From Sarcomyxa edulis (taxonomy: Eukaryota > Basidiomycota > Agaricomycetes > Agaricales > Mycenaceae): DNA of 64,000 bases. Made by a program: the position numbers and the translations under genes. This document shows, piece after piece, positions 23,457-34,218 of the stretch (positions within the stretch are counted from its first letter, which is position 1; every line of letters begins with the position of its first letter). The stretch spans positions 1,240,001-1,304,000 of the forward strand of contig QUOL01000001.1 in NCBI GenBank assembly GCA_009761415.1. The letters are read 5' to 3'. The notes below the pieces were generated by a model. That model made no database searches. It was given only the letters and a program-made list of their open reading frames with translations, and was not told the origin of the DNA.

Positions 23457-25009
23457 GATGAAGATAGGTTGAAGTTAGAAAGAGGCCTTGTCGGTGTGGA
23501 GTATGTATGCAACGGTGATGGGAGGAGACAGAGCTAGAGGACCTCGAACCACCGGCCAGAAAAAAAGTGAACATTGGCCACTCGGCCGGCGAAAAAATGA
23601 TAAATATATTGCAGACATAGACCGGAACCCACATACATGGCCAGTTCTCCACGAAAGTGAACAAATTAAAAAGAAAGATATGCCTTTTCGAGGACGATCA
23701 CCTGGTTACCTACCGGGTAGAAAAATAAAACCAAACCGATATCGAGGATTTATGCTCAATTCGGAGGTATTTTGGAGAGTTTTAGGATATTCGTGAGCTT
23801 GTCGCCGTCCGTTTGGAGACCGTAGCACGTTTATCGACGCCCGACGCCAGACTTACACCAGATCGAGGCGTGTAGTGGTCCTCGGAAAACCGACGATCTG
23901 TTTTCGCGTTCTGATTAGGCGTTGGTAGCTAGTGTCATGTCAAGAAGAAGCATCTCTGGTCATCGGTTGTTCAGTTTCTGCCATGAAAGGCTCGACGGGT
24001 TCCAGGTACGGAGGTCGGCCCTCTGATAAGGTCCAAATCCAGCAAACAAACTGTCCAAAATGGTACAAGAAGGCTCTAGCCCCCATCTTCAAGGGAACGT
24101 ATCGAGAAATGTTCGACTTTTGCAAGAGTGATGACGATGGAAGATTCCACGTCCAGAACCTTGGAGAAAAGACAAAGCTTTCGAGACGGTGGGAGCGCAC
24201 CGCGTTGACGTGCGTTGGTACCAGGACGTCTGCCTACCTTTCAGTGTGGCGCAAGAGTTTGGGGTAATGGCTCCTGGCTATCGATAGCTCGGGGCGTAGC
24301 TCGCACAACATCGGTCGTACCAGCGTATTCATATGAAGATGGTTCAAAAGGTTTCCAACATGGTTAATTACAACGTCTTCTTGAGTGCGGATCAAGAACC
24401 ACTGCCACATGCTTCCTAATGAGAAATATGACTTCTTTTTGGTTTGGTTGCGATTGCAGAGATTGAGGACCCACGAGTATACCGGAATGAGATCTCCATC
24501 GACGATATCCATCTGGTCTGGTCTTTCCAAGTGGACGAACAATAGGTCTTGGGATCCTCCGAAAAAGAGCTGGTTAAGGTTATATGAGTCTGGGATAGGT
24601 GTATAAGGCGTTTGGAATTCTCCGGGAACAGAAAGATGCGTGTCATGACATTTCATCTTGGCGGAACCGAGCTAAATCCAACTGGCCCAAGAGAATGAGA
24701 GCACGAGGATAGCAGGTAGTCCAGAATCCAGATATGGAAGTTTATGAAGAGTTACGCAGAGCCCGAGTAGCCCGGCAGAAAGAGGTGATCAACGTAGACG
24801 ACGCTCCAGTCGAAGGGCCCGTCATATCGATATCGTAGATGATGCACAGGTCAGCGGGGTCGCCCTCGGGAGATCCTTGTCATCGTCGTCGACGTCCTGC
24901 TCGAGTGTGTTGACGGCGTTGGTGTTGTTGAAAGCATCCGCCTCGATTTCAAACTCCGCATCTTCTTCCCCTACCGTCTCATTTTTTCTACCACTTTCAT
25001 ATCTGTATC
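23457..25009. other. Gene-poor region between RRM protein and RPB6
   Basis: About 1.55 kb upstream of both flanking genes, which are divergent. An A-rich patch at 23560-23760 includes two near-inverted GGCCAG/TTGGCC motifs. From 24700 to 25009 the sequence becomes pyrimidine-rich toward the RPB6 start. The only long frames are listed separately at low confidence. Confidence 0.5.
24234..24656 (-). CDS. Doubtful ORF, 140 aa
   Basis: An uninterrupted frame beginning MKCHDTHLSVPGEF and containing YFSLGSMWQWFLIRTQED, which reads like protein rather than random sequence. There is no recognisable domain, no splice partner that I trust, and no neighbour context. It could be a fragment of a decayed gene. 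Listed so that it can be tested with RNA data. Confidence 0.22.
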   Translation of the reverse strand: MKCHDTHLSVPGEFQTPYTPIPDSYNLNQLFFGGSQDLLFVHLERPDQMDIVDGDLIPVYSWVLNLCNRNQTKKKSYFSLGSMWQWFLIRTQEDVVINHVGNLLNHLHMNTLVRPMLCELRPELSIARSHYPKLLRHTER

Positions 25010-25749
25010 ATGTCTGACGATGAATACGGAGGAGGTGGAGGAGACAACTTTGACTACGAGGGCCCGGGGTACGCGATCCTTATGAACCCACAAAAAACAG
25101 AATGACATACTAAGATCCTTGTATGCACTTTAGATTCGATGGAGAGAACTTTGTGTGTAATTTAGCATTCGTTCTCTAAAACCTGATTTTGAAGGTTGGA
25201 CCACCTTATTTGAAACCTTCGACTATCAGGATGAAAGCTACGACCTTCTAGCTACGGAAATACCAGATGGCGAAGTCGCACCAGGCGAAGGAGGAGAGGA
25301 AGAAGGGGCAGCAGTGAACGGGGACGATGGTACACATATGAATGGGATGAATGGAGCAGAACACGACGCAGAAGCAGCGCATGGCGAAGAACAGCAGGAT
25401 GCTGCAGCGGCTGCAGCTGGTGTTGGAATGGCAGGGGAGAGACAACCAAATAAAATCCGAGTCACGACACCATACCTCACAAAATACGAACGAGCACGGA
25501 TATTGGGCACACGAGCTTTGCAGATTAGGTGAGTACTAGTGTGGATTTTCGTTGTGTGGCATCTTCCAAGATCTGACTTGTTCGTTCAGTATGAATGCCC
25601 CCGTCCTTGTCCCTCTCGATGGTGAGACGGACGCCCTACAAATCGCCATAAAAGAACTCTCACAACGCAAAATACCATTAATTATCCGGCGTTATCTCCC
25701 TGACGGCAGTTTCGAGGACTGGAGTGTGTCAGAACTCATCAGCGATTGA
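25010..25749 (+). CDS. RPB6: RNA polymerase I/II/III shared subunit RPB6 (ABC23)
   Basis: Four exons: 25010-25068, 25134-25156, 25195-25528 and 25590-25749 (191 aa). The conserved C-terminal core is unmistakable: [20 protein letters not shown], then [40 protein letters not shown] and [11 protein letters not shown]6 is common to all three nuclear RNA polymerases and stabilises the clamp/stalk interface. The N-terminal half is acidic and Gly/Ala/Glu-rich, longer than in yeast. The second exon is only 23 bp. Its donor at 25157 was chosen over two overlapping GT sites because only it keeps the frame into FETFDYQDE, so the residues around that join (ENFVCWTTL) are less certain. Confidence 0.93.
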
Positions 25750-26039
25750 ACATGCTTTGTTGAGGCCTTCTTGGGAGTTCATGTATTCGAGTGGTAACTT
25801 ACTATTCTGTCTCGCTGTTGGATATTTGTTTTTACTCGCTTTGACTATACACTGTAAAACCTAACTCCTGGTGTGAAAGCGAATGTGTATCGACAGGCGA
25901 GAAATTTTCATTAACAGGTATCACAACGCCCGGGGTATAATGGAGGAAGAAGTACACTACCTCAGCCTCCACCTCTATACAACCACTCGAAAAATCTTAC
26001 AACGAAGTATAAAATAAAATAAAAACGTCGCAGACGATT

Positions 26040-27863
26040 CTATGTTAAATCAACGACCGCTGACGACCGTCCTGCCCTCCTCCCTATCGTAGCCGATTTC
26101 TTCGCATTCTTCTTGAGTTCTACAACGACATGGGACTCTTTTGCTTGACTCGTCTGCGAACGTGTCCGCCTGAAGACCCTTGGCTTTGGAACGATGTTGG
26201 TTTTCGAAGAGGCCGTAGACTTCTTCGGTACTTCGATCTCTACCGTGACATCTCGCATGCTAAGATCAAAGACATCGCTGGCCAGAGTGTTCGTGGTATT
26301 GCCGAACAACAAGCCCCTCTCTTCGATATCCATGACCACCGATTTATCCGATGGATGCAAGACGCGCTTTTTAGAAGGGCTAGACTCGACATCACAGTAG
26401 TGCGAAGTGTTTTGACGGCGTTTACTTGGGGATAATGGTGGTTCCTGACGTTTAGGTTTGGGTGCAGATGAGAAAGGGTCGGGACTGCTGAGAACCATGT
26501 CGAGTGAAGGAGTAGGAGGTAGGTTTTCTTTGACGCGAGGTTTCTTTTTGTTTTCTGTGCCTACGTCGTCTTGTAAGTCCTCGGTATTATCGGAAAAATG
26601 CAAAAAAAAACTGACCCTTCTTATTCTTGCTTGCAGAGAGATCCTTCACGGTCTTGTAGCCGCCGCTCATACTGACATCACCGTCACCTGCCACAAGAGT
26701 CTGCTGTATCTCCCAATCTGCAGGTCGCATCTTCTTCCAATCTTCCACAACCTTCTCGGCCCACGTATCCGTCTCTCCAGCGACATGATAATCGATAATA
26801 TCTGACCATTCGCCCGCAGGAGCCGTTTTGTTCACGAATATCACCTTCCCTGCCCAACTCTTGCCGCCCTTAGCGTTCGGCGAGGAGGTCGGAGAAGAAG
26901 AGGAAGCGTGTACGGCTTTGGCGAAATCTTTGACGAGTTTTTTCAGGCCGTGTACTTTGAGGGAAGTGCCCATGATAATCAACATGTCGGGTTTGCGTAA
27001 TATATCCGAGGATTGGATGGTACCGATATCGTCTCCTAAGGGATGAGGTTCGTCGTAAAGGACGATAGCAGGTCGAAGGGAGCCAACTCGTATAGGACGG
27101 GCTGAACGGGCTGCTCGAGCATCAGCTGCGATATAAATTCTGAATTAGAACGTTCGTGAAAGAGAAGAGATAGGCACGCACAACGCTCAGAGCATTCGGG
27201 ACAATCTGGCGGTAGGCCCTCGTTGAACATCTTGAGGTGGCTTTCCGTGCAAGGGTACTCCGCCGAGCACTGCATACATCGAACACGATGTATGTCCCCG
27301 TGTAGCTGTACATTCCGTACATCCTTTGCTTTAATCTTATACTTCCCCTTTCCATTCGACTTGGCTTCCTGGCTCGAGCTTCCTAAAAGCCCAGCTCTCG
27401 CCTCCAGGCCATCGATATTCTGTGTATACGACCGGAGTAGCTTCTTCTTGGTGTCGAGAGTCTTTATAAAATAGTGTGTAGGGGCGGGTGACGCGACGTC
27501 GATGGATTTCTTGAGTTGAGATATAAACGTGTAAAATACAGCCGTGGACGTGGGATCTCGGAATAGCGACGCGTCGAATAGGTCGCGACCTTTGAGGACG
27601 ACGTCGGGATATTGTTGTTTGACTAGGGCGTAAAGACCATCGGAGGAGCGAAAGTCCTGACGAGATCAGAATTTCAGATGAAGTCGTCAACAAAAAACAA
27701 AACACAAAGAAACACGTACAGGGATGCCACAAGAGCAAGAAATACCAGCGCCGGTGACAACTACAATTTTCTTACATTTTGCGACGGAGAGTGAGAGTTC
27801 TGCAAGAGATCGTCGTGTATGAGAGTTGGAGGATGTGGAGGCGAGATCCAAGGTGATAGTCAT
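26040..27863 (-). CDS. Hst3/Hst4-type sirtuin (NAD-dependent histone deacetylase)
   Basis: Four exons: 27863-27720, 27656-27182, 27125-26616 and 26569-26040 (552 aa). Sirtuin motifs appear in order: VVVTGAGISCSCGIPDFRSS (NAD binding), YTQNIDGLEARAG, the catalytic HGD in VQLHGDIHRVRC, zinc Cys pairs RCMQC and CPEC, then IVLYDEPHPLGDDIG and IIMGTSLKVHGL. The DFRSSDGLYALVK sequence and a long C-terminal extension fit the class I Hst3/Hst4 branch, which removes H3 K56 acetylation after replication. The extension is Ser/Pro/Lys-rich and ends AVVDLT, a SUMO-interacting-motif pattern. The last intron is 46 bp. The gene is convergent with RPB6 (290 bp between stops). Confidence 0.88.
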
Positions 27864-28081
27864 TTTGGGTGGTGTGGTGAGGTGACTTTGGAAAAAGTTG
27901 AAATCACAGAGGCTCGCCAAATCGCGAGTACAAATAATCAACAATAATAATCGCGACGCGTGGATCATGTGACGGTCGCGTTTAAGTTAAAAGGCGTCGC
28001 GTCAAGAGCCACTTCATCTATGCTAATGCTCATCATTCAAAGGTTTTATACGTTTTGGATATATACATGTACTATGATGCT

Positions 28082-29350
28082 CTAACGCCTGACTTCGTGC
28101 TCTGACGTCTCTGTGCGTTCCAGGTAGCGAATGGGCAGAGTGGAGGAGCAAGAGGACCGAGTGGTCGAGTCAAGCGTCTTGAAATGACCATATTGCTCCT
28201 AGAATGCGTCGTCAGTACTAAGAGATATCATATGCAGCATGCGACCTACCGTTCCAAAGACGTGACTGAAGTACCATACTTCAGAGAGGACGGTACCATT
28301 GTTGGTGCAACCCAGGTACGGGATGGCTCCAGTCTGGGATTGGAGCGTTTTTGTGATATGTGCAAGACTATATGTCGTCGTGTTTGATGGAACTATTCCG
28401 ACACTGATAGACCAGGCGTAAGCAGCTGAGAACTACGCTTTATCAAACCGATAGACTTACGAGGCCAGCATATCAAAGGTCGGGTATTGGTGGAAAGCAC
28501 GAATGACGGCATCGAAAAAGTTGATAACATCTTGGTGTTTCTTGTAGTGAGAGCCATAGCAGGCGATGTCAAAAGTAGACGTGCAGGTAGCGTGTTTGGA
28601 GAACTGCAGCATTCGTATGATAAGATCCGCCAGTAAATATCAATGCACAAGAAGAACAGACCTCATGACCCCAAAAATCGGAATTGGGAGCACCTTGATT
28701 GATCCAATAATCGTTCACTAGAAGATCGTCTTACTTTAGGAAGCAAAATACCATCGAACTTATGTACGCACTGTAATCGAGCAGCTCGCCTCTGCCAAAT
28801 TCCGATACGAAAGTGCCGACATCAGGACCCTTGTAGCTACTCGAATCAGATGAAGCACAGAGAGAAATCATGGATGAGGAGACATACGCAGGTACAACAG
28901 TTCCATCTGGAAGGATCGCGGGCGACGGGGTAGGGTCGTACTGCCTAGATAGATCACAATATTGTTCGAAGGATCTGGAAGAACTTCATGAGTGATTTAT
29001 CCACTTGAACATGCAGAATCAACATACCCATCGCAGTTATCGGGCCACAGACCATGAATCGTCCAGCTATCTTTCGGAAGTAATTGTCCCTTATGCTCCA
29101 ACCCCGTCCAAGTGCTCCAAAATTGTGTCTGTAACACCAGTCCTCCAGGTGTAGGAGAGCAGCACGTATTCGCGATTGCAGTTGTATTTTCACAAGAGTA
29201 AATCGAAGGTTCATTGACACAAGCTGTGAGATTTGGAAAGGTATTGGGCACTAATGGATGTTGCCTCCAGTCCGGCGCACTTCCAGAGATGGAGGGCACG
29301 ATATAGAGCAGGTAGAAGAGGCATCCAGGGAGAACTTGGAGGACCGACAT
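28082..29350 (-). CDS. Secreted ribonuclease T2
   Basis: Seven exons 5'->3': 29350-29028, 28974-28888, 28839-28772, 28717-28662, 28603-28461, 28403-28250 and 28198-28082 (315 aa). A hydrophobic signal peptide (VLPGCLFYLLYIVPSISGSA) starts the protein. Both active-site blocks of the RNase T2 family are present: CAS I SWTIHGLWPDNCDG, and CAS II DFWGHEFSKHATC, which is rebuilt across the exon 4/5 splice. Many cysteines (CENTTAIANTCC, CLxxYC-like pairs) fit the disulfide-rich fungal enzymes of 230-330 aa. These cut single-stranded RNA via a 2',3'-cyclic phosphate, usually extracellularly or in the vacuole. The C-terminal 40 residues form a Ser/Arg tail beyond the catalytic core. Confidence 0.92.
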
Positions 29351-30019
29351 TGATGGGTGTTTAATCGACGTTCTGAGCGCATCTCAGTTGAACATGAAGA
29401 TATATAAAGCCAAGTATGACCACCGTGCTCAGGAACGATGCGCACGAGGTCTAAATGGAGGTCCCCCGCATGGTCCTTTGGCGAATATGATGGTGCTTTT
29501 CAAGTCGTAAACCGTGATACCTCGACCAACGTTGGTGCTATAAAGAGAACAAGTTATCCAAGAAACCATACCAGGGAAACATCAGGATATATAGGGATTC
29601 GTTATGGTGGCTTCTGACCAGAGTCGAAGGTGCTCAAGAGATCGCTGATGAATTTGAACGCGAAAGTCAAATTGATGGCAGAGCTTCTCGAGGCACCGCC
29701 ACCAGCATTTCTGACGGTTATCTTTGGCAGCAACATATGCACGCATCCTCGTGTAGATACGCTGGTTGTTTCAGATAGTGCAAGGATACATACAATCATT
29801 CCCTTGAATTATAACGCACATCGTGCAAAGTATACGGTGTACAGGATTGTCAAAGAGAATTTGTATCATCAAAACACGTGAAGTCGTAAGTCCATCGAAG
29901 TCCAAAAGTACAAGAGTAGCCTGAGATCCATGTCGAGCGTGTCGAGTACAAGTCAGTAGCAGCAGTTCCAAGTCACGAGCAAAGCGTCCACAAGCAAGCA
30001 AAGTATCATAGAAAGGCAT
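29351..30019. other. Intergenic between RNase T2 and DMC1
   Basis: 669 bp with overlapping short frames on both strands (e.g. 29630-29881 plus, 84 codons), none with recognisable content or splice support. It contains the RNase T2 promoter and the DMC1 3' flank. Confidence 0.5.
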
Positions 30020-32068
30020 CTAGACGTCGGCCCAGCCGCCTTCGTCGAGCTTATACGACGCTTCACTTTCAGGTCTGTCCGGACTGTCCACGAGTTTAGC
30101 CACACGTTCTTCGGCACGACCTAGTGGTAGACAAATAGACATTTAGCAAAGCCGTCATGGCGTCATCAAATTAGCGAGTTAGCATTTTACCTTTGCGAAG
30201 AAACATTCTTGTCGCAGAAGCATGAGACAGGATGTGTCCTCCTATTGGCTTGAGAGCTCCGCCGGCTACGAATGTCATTGTAGCTCCTGGGTCGGCTGGA
30301 AAGGTGTGGCTAGTTAATGGAGTATCGACGAAGCGAAAATAGATAGTGCGCACATTGAACTTGATTGGTCAAAAGAACTGCAATCTATATGAATGAGAAC
30401 AGTTGGGGTTAGACTGAAACAGAGTATAGAATGAGTCAAACATTATATTCTTCGGAGAGCTTGGTTAATTTTGATAGCATCTGGAATGTCTACCAGTTAA
30501 TATACGTATGAAGATGAAGATGTAGTTCTTACTTGTGCTAGCTGTTCAATGCCACGAGTTAGTACTACTCTTCGAGGAACGAGATAAATATAGAGGAAAC
30601 CAAACCTTTTGTTGCCTCTCACTGAGTTCGCCTCTTCCCGAGAAGTCAACACGAAAGAGGGCCATGATACTATCCACGATCTACCAAGAGGTTAGATAGC
30701 GCTGAATACGATCGTGAGTTTAGATACTTACCAGAAGGCGAAAGTCTTTGTCTTCGGCAAAACGCATAGAACATTCATTGATAAGCTCCATCTGTAAAGG
30801 ATAAATTACGATCAGAATACAAGGCGACGATCACGAAAATACGCACCTGATGTTCAGAATTGAATGCCCTCGCTGTAATGTGCGCATACATAGTCAAATT
30901 ATTATCCTGAGGCGTCATATGACTGTACCATAAAGTATGTTCTCAAGAGCCATGTTCCCATCGACACCGAATCTATCGGCAATAGACCTAATGCGATCGG
31001 GACGAAAGGTCCCTGAGAATGACGGTTAGCACGAAAAGTCATCCGCATCGTACGGAGCAAGGAATGAAACCTTCAGTATCAATATACGCCACCTGCAAGT
31101 AAGGATGCTTCAGCATATATGCGCTCAAAGTCAACGAGACTCTTACCTTGCCTGAAGCCCCGCCAAGCTCCGGAGGTAGCTGCGCCATTACGCTCATGGT
31201 GTGAGCAAGCTGGGTCTTACCAGTCCGGAATTCGCCATAGACTAGGATGATAATTAAGTATCTAACAATGAATATGGAGAAAATGCCCACTTACCCTCAG
31301 AGATCGACTGCGACATGATACCGCCTGAGAAATATGGTCAACTATACGCGGTACAGAAGGATAACAGGAAACTCACCACCTAGAATCCCATCTACAGTCT
31401 TACTTCCTGTGCTGATAGACGTAACCCTCTTTCTTTTGTCTTGGACTTCGACGCCAGTGGCGAAAGATGATCCCTTTGAAGCTGTTAGCTACCAATGTAT
31501 AGTTCCGCGCATCAAGACTGACCAGAATCTTATGTGCTGCTTCCTGATGTCATGTTAGAGATTATAAATAGCGACTCACTGGTCGAAGAGGAACTCACTT
31601 TTATCTTCTCGACTTTGGCCTCGGACATGCCCTAAGAATAATGCGTTAAAATCAACCCGAAGAACCTATAAAATATGAAAACCTTTATTTTCAACATCTG
31701 CCTACGGGTAGTCATGTTGACGCCAGATACTGTGTTGATCGCGGCAGACTGGTTTCAAGTTAGTTATCAGTCAAAAATTCGAGGTCAAGAGGTGTTACAT
31801 ACCTTTAGTTTCAGTATATCTTGCACATTGATTCCCTAAGAGATGCAATTAGTCCAAAAAGCGCGCATATATGCATCAATTATTGCATAATCTGCACTCA
31901 CATGCTGCTGAAGTTCATCGACATTGTCAAAATAGGAGGTCTATACGAGAAGAGATTAGATTCAATCCAAATTTACAAGAAACAACTTACTTCGTCGTCG
32001 TCGGCAGGAGGGCTGGGTGCTCGAGATGGGGCAACGGACCCTTGAGAAGGGTTTCGGCGAGGAGGCAT
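30020..32068 (-). CDS. DMC1: DMC1 meiotic recombinase (RecA/Rad51 family)
   Basis: Nineteen exons, 5'->3' starts and ends: 32068-31991, 31940-31902, 31835-31803, 31748-31683, 31631-31599, 31543-31523, 31473-31377, 31324-31295, 31241-31147, 31092-31071, 31012-30929, 30872-30847, 30791-30732, 30680-30606, 30541-30533, 30480-30442, 30384-30354, 30295-30191 and 30120-30020. Every phase agrees (347 aa). The N-terminal helix-hairpin-helix is [20 protein letters not shown], Walker A is [13 protein letters not shown] (about 135) and Walker [16 protein letters not shown]. Loop L2 lies between [14 protein letters not shown] and [15 protein letters not shown]. The GEFRTGKT form and the TMTF...PIGGHI tail place it with DMC1 rather than RAD51. 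It performs interhomolog strand exchange in meiosis. Confidence 0.94.
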
Positions 32069-32457
32069 TTTTGGTATTCCCGTCGAATGAGCTTGAAATT
32101 ATCCAAGGAAGTAGTGTAGAGCTGGAACGGTTGAGGGGACTCAGATCTTTGACGGGGAAAGGGGAAGTCGCGACTTGCACTCGACGCGCTCGAATGTTTG
32201 CTCCCGATTTGGCTCCGATTTGGCTCCATTTGGCTAAGGGGTGGTGGCAACTCCGGAAGTCGGAGGACATGTGGGAAATGAGAAGTCCGGCAGTTTAATC
32301 CGGCGGGGAGTCCGAGGACATGTGGGAAATGAGAAGTCCGGCAGTTTAATCCGGCGGGGAGTCCGGCGGGGAGTTCGGCGGCAAGGACGGCTGACCAGGA
32401 TTGGGCGGGGCTTGAAATAAAGAAGTATTCCTGCTCGCCCTTACCTCGCAGACAGCC
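32069..32457. promoter_or_regulatory. Head-to-head intergenic region of DMC1 and the KDZ/CxC gene
   Basis: 389 bp between divergent ATGs. It contains short direct repeats of a GATTTGGCTCC-type string (about 32208-32230) and the 51-bp tandem duplication listed separately. It is GC-rich with many CCGG/GGCGGGGAG strings near 32300-32385. No core promoter element identified with confidence. Confidence 0.5.
32259..32360 (+). repeat. 51-bp tandem duplication
   Basis: Two adjacent copies of a 51-bp unit (32259-32309 and 32310-32360), each reading GTC(G/C)GAGGACATGTGGG... then AATGAGAAGTCCGGCAG and TTTAATCCGGCGGGGA. They differ only near the first bases (gtcgg versus gtccg). A further partial GTCCGGCGGGGAGTTCGG follows. 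The copies are nearly identical, so the duplication is recent. Confidence 0.9.
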
Positions 32458-33666
32458 ATGTCGTTCTTGCATGTCCTGGGCCTCCTGTCAAAGCACCCTA
32501 TCCTTTGTAACCTTACTACCAATCAGATAATCACTTTTCTAAGACTTTCGGTCCGCTTGAAGAGGGACATTTTGCAGCCACAACCAACCAGCCAGCTACC
32601 TGACGAAGCACCACCTGTCCTCCCTCCTTCAGTAGCGACCTTCTTGAGCACGTCTCTGAGCATTCCCATAGACTCCATGGAGGACTGTTGGAGCATACTG
32701 AAAGATGAAGTGTGGGCAATGCCAAGTCCTGGAGAATGGGACGAACAAGACAAGGAGATGTTCAGGTCCCATGGTTGGAAGCTCGGTCTGAGTACGTTTG
32801 TGTCTCTTAACTGTGGTATTCTCATAGCTGAATATGCCGGACTTGAAGCCTATATCACCTTGTATCCTCCTCTTCATTTCTGTCCAAATCCCAATTGTTC
32901 GCGAACAGCGCCTTTGAAGAAGGAGGAACAACGGCAGGTGGTAGTGTATACCATGGATAATGGTGCTTGCCCTGCGTGGTCTGTACACTTAATCTGTTCA
33001 GGTGCGCATCCATTGCAATCACCTCTTTTCCATTCAAGAAACTAAGTAATGCTCTCTCAGATTGCAGTACCAATTATCACAACAGTTTCCGTGTCTACAA
33101 AGGAGAACGTACCTATTATCCGGGCATTCCAGATTATATCCAAGTTGGTGAACACCAGTTCATAGAGAAGAAGTTAGTCAACCACTGGATAGGTATGATG
33201 GTAGTGGGATGGTGCGTTGCATTGGATAGTGTCAAGATCTCTAGTTTGACTTTTATTTTGGCATACAGGTTCTCAGCTACAAACTGTGCTCGCCTCTACG
33301 ACATGACACTCTCCGAGCGTGAACCTACTGGCAATGGTTGGCAGTTTGGATTTGAGCTCACCACCAACCATGTTTGGGACGCCTTTACTATTGTAACACT
33401 TCTGGAGGATACCAAGCGCAACAATGCCATTCTTCGAGTTCCTCACACTGGCCTTCAGAAGGATCGTTTCTTAGCTCCCATGTCTGCTCGCAACGACCGT
33501 ATCATCCGCTTTGGTCAGCCAGAGATCTTTCATTTCTGCGACAAGTGTACGCGTTACTATACTGATCCTGATGGTAATATGCGTACGTTTTTCTAAGATC
33601 ATTAGAAGTGTTCTACTGTTGCTGATTATTCTATGCTCAGGCCGCTGCCGTGTTGTTGTCTGTGAT

Positions 33667-33674
33667 GGCGTAAC
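33667..33674 (+). repeat. Left 8-bp target-site duplication GGCGTAAC
   Basis: GGCGTAAC directly abuts the TAGTGTTT terminus of the inserted element and is repeated exactly at 34211-34218. Confidence 0.92.
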
Positions 33675-34210
33675 TAGTGTTTAAAGGTCCGGTTCGGTCC
33701 GGTTTTTGGCCCAGATTTTCAAAAACCGAAACCGCGACCGGTTTTCATTCCGCCGAAATCGGCCCAACCGCAACCGAAGCCGGTTCAAACCCGGTTGGAG
33801 CCAGTTTTTTAAAAACTGATTGCAACCTGTTTTTTGCCGGTTTTGGACCGGTTTTTGACCGCATTTCGACGTTTTTAAGTGGTATTTAACACTATATAAG
33901 ATTGTGTACCCATAATAAAGCATATTGAAGGTGCATTGAGCCCCGTACAAGGCTCTAAATGACGAAACAATTTCAATTGCACTTGGTGAAGTGGTGAAAG
34001 TCGCCGAAATATGACGATTTAGTCACGAGATCGCGGGTTCGAGCCCCCGAAGCGTCGTTTTGGTTGAAACCGGTTGCGATCAGTTGAAAACCGTCGGTTT
34101 TCTGAATTCGGAAGTGGACCAACCGCAACCGTCGGTCCGGTTGCGGGCGGTTGGGTTCGGTCCAGTTTCGGTTATTTTTGCGGTTGGTTCAACCCAACCT
34201 GTAAACACTA
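33675..34210 (+). mobile_element. 536-bp hAT-like MITE
   Basis: Termini are imperfect inverted repeats: the left end begins TAGTGTTTAAAGGTCCGGTT, and the reverse complement of the right end begins TAGTGTTTACAGGTTGGGTT. The element is flanked by a perfect 8-bp duplication, the length made by hAT-superfamily transposases. It has no coding capacity. The subterminal regions are packed with CCGGTT/AACCGG and GGTTTTTGACC motifs on both strands, typical of hAT transposase binding arrays. An A+T-rich centre (about 33870-33930) and a tRNA-like promoter block (33984-34045) occupy the middle. It is non-autonomous and no transposase is in the window. Removing it would restore the host exon's reading frame at the insertion point. 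Confidence 0.9.
33984..34045 (+). promoter_or_regulatory. tRNA-like A box and B box (pol III type) inside the MITE
   Basis: TGGTGAAGTGG (33984-33994) resembles an A box. GGTTCGAGCC (34036-34045) matches the B-box consensus GGTTCRANNC exactly. The 41-bp gap between them is within the functional range. The region does not fold into a full tRNA: two of five T-stem pairs fail (positions around the B box). So it is a tRNA-derived relic rather than a tRNA gene. Confidence 0.55.
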
Positions 34211-34218
34211 GGCGTAAC
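34211..34218 (+). repeat. Right 8-bp target-site duplication GGCGTAAC
   Basis: Exact copy of 33667-33674, directly after the AACACTA terminus of the MITE. Confidence 0.92.

Noticed and set aside
29630..30019. A gene between RNase T2 and DMC1
   Set aside because: Frames on both strands overlap each other, with no family signal and no clear introns. Left as intergenic.
31490..31522. A 34-bp intron in DMC1 ending at GGTAG
   Set aside because: It would add LTASK before [10 protein letters not shown]. The CAAAG acceptor at 31474 gives a normal 49-bp intron and the family sequence KILGSSFATG.
32787..32828. A 42-bp intron in exon 1 of the KDZ/CxC gene
   Set aside because: GT-AG ends exist and the length is a multiple of three, so both readings stay open. 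Below the usual intron size here, so not asserted as spliced.
33960..34060. A tRNA gene around GCGGGTTCGAGCCCCCG
   Set aside because: The B box is perfect, but outer T-stem pairs mismatch and no acceptor stem or anticodon arm closes. It lies inside a TIR-bounded mobile element, so it is treated as a tRNA-derived relic.
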